From the NCBI GenBank assembly GCA_907165275.2, contig OU015653.1:4246001-4310000 (forward strand): 64,000 nt of DNA, read 5' to 3'. Source of the stretch: Zygaena filipendulae (taxonomy: Eukaryota > Arthropoda > Insecta > Lepidoptera > Zygaenidae). Both the position numbers and the translations under genes were made by a program. The first letter of the stretch is position 1; each line of letters begins with the position of its first letter. This document shows positions 1 through 11,100 of this stretch, piece by piece. A model generated the notes under the pieces. It was not told the DNA's origin. It did not search any database and saw nothing but the letters and a program-made list of their open reading frames with translations.

Positions 1-300
1 AAATCAAATTCGAAACAGACAATGGTACGATATCCGAGCTCAATCACTCCCTGAACTGGCTATGGGAGACAATGTGGTGGCATTAGAAGGATCACGGCGC
101 TAGCGTGCACTCGTCATTGGGACCGCTCCGGAGCCACGCTCCTACTTTGTAGTGGACAGTTCGGGAAGAGTACTGCGTAGAAATCGCAAACACCTCATCA
201 AGCTTGGAGCTCCAGAGTCGAAAACCGTGGGCTCATCGCAACACGGAACAGCTGCGGATGACTTCACCTCAGGTCACATCGGAAACAAACCCAACTCCTA
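1..300 (+). mobile_element. Gypsy-like LTR retrotransposon, decayed 3' end of pol (integrase C-terminus)
   Basis: The plus strand reads in pieces as the tail of a retroelement integrase: a stretch like RNRQWYDIRAQSLPEL, then PRSYFVVDSSGRVLRRNRKH (about 132-193), the pattern that closes many Gypsy-type integrases. In-frame stops (one near 100 and one near 300) break it, and the rest of pol lies left of the window. No LTR could be recognised downstream to 600. It is a dead relic; the element subfamily is not resolved. Confidence 0.6.
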
Positions 301-599
301 ATGAATCAGAGCGACAGGAAGTACGCCCGGGGCCCGGATCATGATGAGGAAAGTCTGCTATTTCCACGTTCCGTGCAATAGCATCCAGTAAAGGTAGGGG
401 TAAAGGCAGGGAAAGGGCAGCTAGCTGCAACGGCAGCTAAAGAGAAATTCAAAAACTTCCCCTGCCAAAAATGAAGTCTGATATCCTGCTTATATAATTT
501 TGTCTGCTAGTACCCTGAAACCCATGATCTGAAACAGTTGCTCATAATTTTTTTCCATTTTGTTTCATATTATATTATTTTTTTAAATTTCATAATGAT
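301..599. other. Non-coding stretch downstream of the pol relic
   Basis: Purine-rich, moderately GC sequence up to about 460 and then AT-rich DNA. It could be the untranslated tail or a degraded LTR of the preceding element. No ORF, tRNA or exon is visible. Confidence 0.4.
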
Positions 600-798
600 A
601 CTAGCTATCCCACGCGGTTTCACCCGCGATAATCTCGGAGTTCCCCCGGGAATCCCGGATTAAAATATAGCCTATGTTACTCAGAGATAATGTAGCTTTC
701 TAATGATGTAAGAATTTTTTAAATCAGTCCAGTAATTTTTGAGTTAAATCGAAACAAACAAACAAACAAAAATCAAATCTTTCCTCTTTATAATATTA
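600..798 (-). mobile_element. Helitron-like (Lep1-type) element
   Basis: The left edge is CTAGCTATCCCACGCGG, the inverted 3' terminus, and the right edge is the AT-rich 5' end ctttataatatta. The next copy starts at the following base, so two copies are stacked head to tail. Confidence 0.65.
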
Positions 799-1208
799 CT
801 AGCTGACCCACGTGGTTTCACCCGTGGTTATTTCGGAGTTACCACAGGAATTCCGGGATAAAAAGTACCCTATGTCACTCAAAATCACTGTAGCTTCTTA
901 TAAGTGAAAGAATTTTTTAAATCGGTTCAGCCGGTCCAGAGATTACCCCTTACAACCTCAGAAACTCACAAACTCTGGAATTCCGGGATGAAAAGTACTT
1001 TACGTCACTCAGGATCACTGTAGCTTCCTATAAGTGAAATAATGTTCAAAATCGGTTCAGCCGGTCCAGAGATTAGCCCCTACAACCTCACAAACTCACA
1101 ATCACCAGAGTACTCGCGGGAATTCCGGGATAAAAACTCAGGATGTATGTTATTCAGGATCACTGCAACTTCTTATAAATGAAAGAATTTTCAAAATCGG
1201 TTCAGTAG
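799..1208 (-). mobile_element. Helitron-like element with internal tandem units
   Basis: It starts ctagctgacccacgtggttt. A unit of about 140-150 bp (ggaattccgggataaaa ... gaaagaatttt ... cagagattacccctacaacctcac) is repeated about three times, so this copy has grown by internal tandem duplication. The same unit recurs in the arrays at 8081 and 31925. Confidence 0.6.
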
Positions 1209-1386
1209 ATCCAGAGATAGCTGTTCCCCGTCGTTTTACCCGCGGGAAATTCGGAGTTCCCGCGGGAACAAAAAGTATTCTATGTCCTTCTCTATACCCT
1301 TGACAATTTGTAGTATGCAAAAGGAGATTGCGCCGTAATATAATATGAGCTCCGTCCCAAAACTGTATGTGGATGATTTCTCTTAA

Positions 1387-1592
1387 TAATAGCTGTTCCG
1401 CGCAGTTTCACCCGCGATAACTTCGGAGTTCCCGCGGGAATTCCGGATTACAATATAGCCTATGTTACTCAGGGATAATATAGCATTATAATGGTGGGAG
1501 AATTTTTGAAATTGGTCCAAAAGTTTTTAAGTTAAATCATAACAAACAAACAAAAAATCAAATCTTTCCTCTTTATAATATGAGTAATTAGT
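1387..1592 (-). mobile_element. Helitron-like element
   Basis: It begins atagctgttccgcgcag and ends cctctttataatatgag. A shorter decayed fragment of the same family lies just before it at about 1218-1315. Confidence 0.6.
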
Positions 1593-2144
1593 ATAGATAT
1601 GTATAATATAATCATGTAAGTCGGATATTATGATTTATATAAATAAATAAATATGTGTTGTGTTGTTAGCTAAATTAGATGATTTGTTTGAGGAGGAACA
1701 TGTTGTAGATATATTGAGATATTGAAATGTATGTGGGTATTAAAAAACAATCTATGTCACGTAGTTGGTCGTATGATTTGTAATGCTTAGACTTGGGTAA
1801 GCTATCGGTTATGTAGGTATATAAAAGATTGTTTTAATTCACATTTTTTTTTTGACTCTACTAAAGTAACATTTTAGGTATAAAGTGACCCGAAACAGGA
1901 ATAAAAAATAACACGGGGCAAAACAAGAATTTTTAGGAATGTGGGACGAAAACTTAAGACGAAACAGGAACAAAAAGATCGTATCACTACACTACCTACT
2001 TAACCAATTTAAAAAATTCTTTCACTTATAGTAAGCTGCAGCTACAATCTTCATTATGTTGGGACTCTTTTATTTTTCTTCCTGCTCTGGTGACTAACTC
2101 TATCTATCAGCCAATGATATCAAATAGATTTAAAAATGTTTCAG

Positions 2145-5100
2145 TACAACATGTGCAATCTCAAACACAAAAGACAACCCTGATATTGAAATGAAAGTGG
2201 ACTCCCCATCATCAAGTTCGATGTCAATACACAAGATGGGTACACAGCATTCGGAACCTGAAACTAGTCATAGTGAAGATAAAAAACTTAGTCATAACAG
2301 TGAGTATCCATCATAAAATGATCTAGACAATGATTCTATAGCAGTAGGTAGGTAATTGTCATGAAAACTTATTTTAATTGGTGTTGCACTTTCAAAATTT
2401 CCACAACAACTAAATACAGAGTAAAATAGTATCCAATGAGCCATGAATAACATTGATCCACTGCAATGTACAAACAATATATTAATTTGAAAGTAAGAAA
2501 TGGATGTTTTCATCCTTATTTTATTTTATTAAGTAGGTACTTTAACAATGATGTTTCTTTCGATTAAGTTTTTAAGAGTTTTCTCCTTACTTTTTCGCAT
2601 ACCTACATGTGATCAGGGTGTACAGAAAAAGAGACAGGAACCGTAGGATACATTTCATCCAGAAAAAAAGCATAATATTTTTTTGTTGATGATTGAAATT
2701 GATAAACAAAATCTACTTAACCTGAACAAAGCCACAGTCACCAACTAGTAAATAGTCGTTAATTATTCTGACACCCACCAGATGGTGCTCCACTCTCAGA
2801 GGAGCGAATATGTCAGATGTGCGACGAATGTCTGGAGGGAAAACTGCCACACGAGGCCCTCATTAGGGTTCTGAGTGATGCGTTCACAAAACCTGCCATA
2901 ATGGCCAGGAGTTTCCAAAGGAAAGTCGATAAAGAGAATGCGAGTGAACACGGGTACAGTAAAGGTAAGATATTTTTTTAAACAATTACTATTTCAATTC
3001 TTTAAAATAAACCAACTTAAAATGGGTTGTTGACTGTTGTAAATACGTCACAAAGTAAATTCGTCACAAAAAAATGTATGGGTAAATTCGTCACAGTTCT
3101 AATTTTTTTACTTTATTTCTAATATATTATGAATTTTGATAGTCGTAAATTCGTCACATTGTTTTTTCCGCACGGACAGCAAAAAAATCAAACATAAACA
3201 TAAATGAAATGTGGTTTATTTTTAAAATAACAGCAATTTTAATGATTTACTTTACATCTACATAAAAATCACAGTTCTAGTTCTAGCGTCGTATAGAATT
3301 GAGGCATTGGGCTGCAGATAAAGTCAACATCGTGTGAGCGGTGTAGGAGACATTCAGTTTTGTCAGAGATCGAAATATTATGTACGCTATTTCTTGTATT
3401 ATTTAGTATCTATTTATTTTATCTATTATCCTAGACAAAGAAACAAAAGCTACGTGTTCCGTGAGTGACCCCGACAAGGACGTGGATAGCGTCGCGGGGC
3501 CCGGCCTAGACGTTGCCGCGTGTCGGAGAGCCTTTCAGTACCTTGCCAAAGTATGGTGAATCATTAGTTTTGTTTTGTAGTTTTATTTTTATTACGGTTC
3601 CCGCTGAAAATCAGCGCTATCTCACATAGTCAAAATGTGTGAGATATTAATAAGTAATTCTTAGGGTATTTCCTAATGTCCTAGAAAGCTGAAATTTTTC
3701 ATGTACACTAGTATTAGTACACAAACAACAAAAAAATTATAAAACTTGTAACTTTTATCCCCCAACCCCTTAAACTAGAGTATGGAAATTTGTATTTCAT
3801 CTTTATGGTATCAAATAAACTTTTTTCTTCTTCTTCTTCTTCTTCTTCAATTTTGACTTACAAAAAGAAATGAAATCCCACCAAAAACAAATTCATGTAA
3901 AATGATGCCAAGACGAGTCCGACATGGATAAATTCTGTTAGTAATATCCTTTCCTATAAACTATTGTTAATAATACAAATTAATTGTGAGTTAAATAGAT
4001 ACATTTAGACATTTGTTTGTTTGTCAGTGCATGAACCATATAACAATGGTCAATAGATAGAGTGATGAGAAAGGAGAAGGGAAAGGTGATATCTTGTATT
4101 TTATCTTGGAATTTCCGTGGGAACTCCGAAATTACCGCGGGTCTGCCTGTCCCAGGTGCCATCGGATTACTTCAGCACGCCGCTGATGCTCGCCGTCACG
4201 AAGTTGGCGCAGCACCTGGACATCGACCTGCGGATAACGAAGCGGATGAGCATGGAGGACGTGGTCAACTGCCTGGTGATGGCGTTCGAGGTGCCCGACT
4301 ACGGGAACAGCGACTACATAGCGATGGCGCTGCCCGCGCTCTGCCGGGTCGCGGACCAACTGCCGGATAAAGGTGAATCTGTCTTATATCTGTCTATACA
4401 ACTGAAAACTAGAAACTAGAAAGTAGTTTGCTCAAAATCAACCAGCGAATCGATCGCACTATATAGATAAATAAATTACTATATACTATTTTAAATATCA
4501 ATTGCAAATTTTATAAAAAACTGTTTACTAACTATCTTAACACCTTAATGGATGTGCAATAAATAAATAAATAATATAGGTTATATTTTTTCATTTTTAT
4601 TAGCCCATGTCTAAATTATTTATAACACAATATTTGGCGCGTACGCCGCCCGCAGCAAGTGGGCGTAGCGCTTGGAATTTCGTAGATAGGTCAACTCCAA
4701 ACTAATGTTGAATAATAACTTTTAAAGTACAAATTTTTTCGACATAAAATATATTTTAAACATATTATTGTTTATTTTTTAAAATGGGGTGTATCAGGTT
4801 TTCAGTTAATTCATTAACACGTGGTATATTATATCGTGGCCACATTCAAGAATTTTTTGAATGGTAACCATTTTATGAATAGTGGCATTCATTTCGGTCA
4901 AAATTCAATTTGATAGGTCGATTAGAAAATTTGATAGGTAGTAGGATGTAGTTTCGAGATTTATTATTTATTTATTTATTCTTTATTGCACAGTGTGTAC
5001 AAATGGCGAACTTAATGCCTTGCGGCATTCTCTACCAGTTAACCATTGGGTAGACATTGAGATATAGAAGATGGGGTGTGCAAACAAAACAATAATTAAT

Positions 5101-8100
5101 ATACTTAATACTATTTCGTGTTTAGTCAGTGACCTTTCGCTTTTATATACTACTAGCTGACCCGCGCGGTTTCACCCGTGATAATATCAGAGTTCCCGCG
5201 GGAATTCCGGATTACAATATAGCCTATGTTACTCAGGGATAATGTAGCTTTCTAATGGTGAAAGAATGGTTGAAATCGGTCCAGTAGTTTTTGAGTTAAA
5301 TCTTAACAAACAAACAAATAGTCAAATCTTGCCTCTTTATAATATTAGTTAAGATTAGTCACGAATAGTCCTCTGTCACCGGGAATCCAACCCAGGGTGT
5401 CTCCGGTCTCTCCGGCACTCTCATCAGTATGAATTGAATGTTCCAGCTCAAGCCCGCTTGGCGCGCATATGGGCGCAGCACTGCAAGGGCAGCCTGCGCC
5501 ACATACTGGACTCGCTGCAGCAGATGATCACCCTGAGGGTCGTCTCCACGGAGTACAGCCGGTACAGGCAGGTGCAAGACGACATGAAACTCACCTCCGC
5601 CACTAAACTTATGAAAGTGAGTCCGCCGTCCACCGCTATCTATTAGTACTTAATATTACAAATGCGAGTGTCAGAAAGAGTTTGTTTGTTTGTTTTTTTT
5701 TTACGCTTTCACTCCTTAACTACCCACTCAACCGATCTTCGTTAAATTTTTCATACAAGTTATCAGAGCAGTACAAAAAAGAAAATCACGAAATTCCCCT
5801 CGGGAGTTTAAAATTATCGCGGGGAACTGTTAGTAGGTACTACATGGTACTACTATACCGCGTGTTGTTTGGTTTCCACGACCCAAGCTTATAACTTACT
5901 GTGGGATCATATATATGTATATACTAGCTGTCCCTCGCGATTTCATCCGCGGTAATTTCGGAGTTCCCGCGGGAATTCCGGGATAAAAACTATCCTATCT
6001 TTTAAGTTGGACCATTTTATGAATGGTTACAAAATTTTATCAAAATCCGTTCAGTAGTTTCGGAGTTCATCGCGGACAAACAACGTGACACGTGATTTAT
6101 ATATTAGATTAGATAAGATAAGATATAATGTTGTATCGTAGATTCTGTACTATGCGAACATGATGGCCGGCGTTATGGAGTCCAGCTCGCTGCGCGAGGA
6201 GCCGGTGGTGATCACCAGCCAACTGGACCCGCTGGGAGACGCCTTGGACCACCTGTACCCGCTGTCCGCCATGAAGAGCTCGAAGAACGCCCAGCACGAG
6301 GATCCGTTAGGTGAGATCCATTCACATTTAACACAGTATACTACTACCGTCAATCGTTAACAAAAATCATACCTTGTATGATATTTCATTTAGAAAAATA
6401 AGGGTAAATGCCTCCATATGAGTATTGAAAGCGGGTGGCGCTTCAACCGACTACATCGAAGAAAGTAGGCAAGAAGAAGAAAATGAGTTTATTGGTCCCC
6501 ATCAAAAAAGTACAAGAAAAACAGATACTCTATTTCCTTTGTATATGTTAGTAAGTGCGCTTTTTTTCCAGAAACTAACTATATTTATACATATGATCCA
6601 CTTTTACGATTTGTTTATGGGAAGGTTAAGCTGAATAATTAATTTGGTTGGCTACATCCACAACTTCACGCATTGGCGAAGAATGCTCAACGTAATCCCA
6701 GATATCTACAACTGACAATTGTATACCTATCTGGATGTTTTCGAATCAATTTTGGTTTGCGGTAATCAAACGTATAGATCCCGGAAAAAAAAACCTCTGT
6801 ATGTTTGTGTCACGCAGTGCTTATAAGGATCAAAATGCAAACATTATAAAAGAATGATCTCATTTTTAAATATTTATTTTTTCATTACAGGTAAAGAATT
6901 GGGCATAAATGTTTTAGATGCTAGGAAACCATATCTGCCATTTGAAGACTTTTACAACGAACCATTAAGTGACACTGTAGAAATGGATAAGGATTTTGCA
7001 CATTACAAGACCGAAATACACGGTGAGTCGATTTTGGTTTTTTTTTTTACTTAAATCATATGACAATAAAAACAAAATGCACTTACGACTCCTCGCTATT
7101 AAGATTCTTACGACGCCTGCGCACGTGATCATTTAGATGAGCCGTACGCGCCGTGGCGTAAAGCAAATTCTCATTGTCAGCCGATGATAATATCAGCCCG
7201 GTGACACTCCATACAAATGAACTGATTCAAGTACTTTCCCACAAGTAAAGACTGCCGGCTTGGACGTACTCGTGTAGTGCGTGTGTGCGTATCGTAAGGT
7301 TGACAGCGAGCTGACAGTAACTGTCAGTAAATAGTTGTGAGATGACGCGTCAGCCTTTTCTCAGTCTTTACAAAGCTCATTTACGCGCCGTATGAGGAGG
7401 CATGAAATTGGTGGGAGGCGGAGAGTCGCTTCTTTATAATAATCTCAATAGGCTGGCTATTTGACTAAATTATGGTTTTAGTCAGTCCTGTAAATTCATA
7501 AAAAATATTAGACACGTATTTTTTCTTTATTTACGTTAGCAAAAAATAACGAAGATAGTACGTTGAATCGAAACGTCGCGTAACGTCACAAGCAGGTAAA
7601 GTATTTACCTGCATAATTATGACGTCACGAGCTCCCCACCCCTAAACTTTAATGCGCTTTATCCAAGTAGGTATACTTTCATCAATTTGAAAAAGTAAAA
7701 TATACGTGTCTATTATTTTTTCTATTATCTAACGGACTGAATATTATGATTTAGAAAAAAAAAATAAGTCGAATAGCCCATTCTTTGATAGTATTAAGAA
7801 GGTTGTGGTTGCAGGCAGCAAGTTCGCGTTCCTGAAGTACCCGTTCATACTGACGGCGGCGACCAAGTCGCTGGGGCTGTACTACGAGAACCGCATCCGC
7901 ATGTACTCGGAGCGGCGCGTGTCGCTGCTGCACGCGGTGGTGGGCGCCGCGCCGCTCATGCCCTTCCTGCGGCTCAAGGTGCGCCGCACGCACCTCATCG
8001 AGGACGCGCTCGTGGAGGTACGGCCGACGGCGCGGCGCGTCCTATTGTCGCACTTCTTCCTTTTCAGCCTGTGTTAATAACTAGCTGACCCCCGCGGTTT

Positions 8101-11100
8101 CACCCGCGGTAATTTCGAAGTACTCGCGAGGATTACGGGATAAAAAGTATCCTATGACACTCAGGATCACTTTAGCTTCTTATAAGTGAAAGAATTTTCA
8201 AAATCAGTTCAGTAGATCCAGAAGTTACATTATAACCTCATGAAGTCCGGAGTTCCCGCCGGAATTCCGGGACAAAAGTACCCTATGTCACTCATCATCA
8301 CTATGTCTTCCTATAAATGAAAGAATTTTCAAAATCTGTTCAGTAGATCCAGAGATTACCCCTACAACGTCACAAACTCACAAACCCACAACCTCACAAA
8401 CTTATGCTCTTTATAATATTAGTATAGATAAAATCTATACATATAGAATGCTTTGTCCTGAATGACTGACTGACGGATCAACACACAGTCTAAACCGCTT
8501 ATTGTAAAGACCTGAAACTTGGAGGATGTATTCTTTGTATGGCGTAGGCTATATTCTAACCCTAAGGGGGTGTAAAGGGGGGGGGGGCAAAGTTTGTATA
8601 GATCATTTCCGCGCGGGTGAAACCGCGCTAGTGATATACTAATAATAAACTCTTTTATTGGAAGAAAAGCCAGATGTACAAAATATTTTAGAACGTTTAT
8701 ACCCAATTTAGTGCAATTTAGTGTCAGCTTGCTATCAACCTCACTATACACACGCACAACACGTGTACAAGATGTTGACTACTATTGAAAATCAAAATTC
8801 TAATTAGTCCGTCAGTTACAAAATAAAAAAACAATAGACACGTATTTTTTGCTTTTTTAAATAAATTAAAATATACAGAGATAAAGCGCATTAAAGTTTA
8901 GGATGAGGAGGTCGTGACGTCACTAACCGCAAAACCGCCATACAAACTGTCAAAATAGTGACGTCACGCGAAATTTCAACTCAATATATCGCCGTTATTT
9001 TTTGATTACGTAAAAAAAGAAAAAATACGTGTCGAATATTTTTTAATAATCTACAAGACGGACTAAAAAATAAAAATTAGTCAACATGCCCATTGTACAA
9101 GCCAGCAGTTTTTACTCGTGGGAAATTACTTGAATCAGTTCATTTGTATGGAGTGTCACCGGGCTGGTAAAACAGCAGGCAATTGCAGATATTAAAGCTC
9201 TCCTTCGTGAGTATTATACATGTTAATGTATTAACTGAAAACTAGAAAGTAGTTTGCTCAGAATCGACTTCCGAATCGATCGCACCATGTTTTAATATAG
9301 GTTATATTTTTTAATTTTTACTAGCCCATGTCTAAATGATTTATAACACTATATTTGCCGCGTACGCCGCCCGTAGCAAAAAAATCGAATCGGTCATTGA
9401 CACGTTCGTAGATAGATCACCTCCAAACTAATGTTGAATAACTTTTAAACAATTAATTTTTTCAACATAATTTATATTTTAGTCACATTATTTTTTATTT
9501 TTTTAAATGGGGTGTATCAAGTTTTTGGTTAATTCATTAACACGTTGTATAAAGATTTATCTTATTAAGTTTTAACACCATGCTATACAAAGATTTTGGA
9601 CCGAAATAACAATAATAATAATACGGATGTGTACGGTGTCGGTGCGCATGACCTTGAAACCACAGTTGACGCCACTCTACGCATTGGGTGGACATGTTTC
9701 GACTTGCTTTCTGTTGTTTTGTTTACATATTACTGAATGGGATTTAAAAGTTTTCATTGCCACATAATCACCTATTTATAGAATTTCATCTGTGTATTGA
9801 AAATTAATAAGGTAAAAGATCCGCTATAAAATCCGCTATCTCTCGGATATCCGCGGTTACGGATATCCAGCACATCACTAGTTATAATCAAACTGACGCA
9901 TAAACGTGTTGAATATTGCTTGGCAGCTGGAGATGGTGGCGATGGAACGCGCGCTCGACCTGAAGAAGCAGCTCGTGGTGGAGTTCGAGGGCGAGCAGGG
10001 CGTGGACGAGGGCGGCGTCAGCAAGGAGTTCTTCCAGCTGGTAGTCGAGGAGATATTCAACCCGGACTTCGGCATGTTCACGCACCAGCCGGACTCGCAA
10101 ACCGTTTGGTGAGTACGTGGCGAAATTAAGGGCTCACACTTGTGTGTCGTAATTCGAATTTCGTAATTTCAATCGAATTTTAATTTTTATACCGCGTCAA
10201 GATGCCTATTGGCATAATAGGGATGTCGACCACTTTTGAAAATCGAAATTCTTATTAGTCCGTCAGTTAGAAAATAAAAAAATAATAGACACGTATTTTT
10301 TGCTTTTTTAAATAAATTAAAATATACAGAGATAAAGCGCATTAAAGTTTAGGGTGAGGGGGTCGTGACGTCACTAACCGCAAAAACCGCCATACAAACT
10401 GTCAGAATAGTGACGTCACGCGAAATTCACAACTCAATATATCGCCGTTATTTTTTGATTACGTAAAAAAAGAAAAAATACGTGTCCAATATTTTTTAAT
10501 AATCTACAAGACGGACTAAAAAATAAAAATTAGTCAACTAAAATTAGCTTTATCTCTGGATATTTTAATTTATTTGAAAAAGCAAAAAATACGTGTCTAT
10601 TGTTTATTTTATTTTCTAACTGAATTAGAATTAGAATTTTGATTTTCAAAAGTAGTCCACATCCCAATTGTGATGGTTTCGCTGCAGGTTTAACCCCACG
10701 TCGTTCGAGACGGAGGCGCAGTTCACTCTCATCGGCATAGTGCTGGGCCTGGCGATATACAACAACGTGATACTGGCTGTCAACTTCCCCATGGTCGTGT
10801 ACAGGAAGCTCATGGGCAAGAGGGGGTCGTTCGAGGACTTGGCCGACTGGAATCCGGTATGTTATAAATTATAATATACCTATTTATCAAAAATTTTCAA
10901 AATTCATCAAATTTTTTTAAATTTTAGAATGAACGCATACCAACTATTTCACCCTTGAATCACTTTTATCATCCTATATGTGGTTTTTTATTTGTAAAGA
11001 TGAGCACAAATGTACCGATTTCATAACTCCAAAAGAATTGAAGCTACCTAACTGTGCCCCGCGGTTTCACCCACGTGAGTTTCATAATTCCTGCTGGACC

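Noticed and set aside
1..2144. Missing AZUL-domain exon of Ube3a
   Set aside because: I looked for a Cys-rich AZUL pattern on the plus strand between the repeats and found none; it must lie left of the window.
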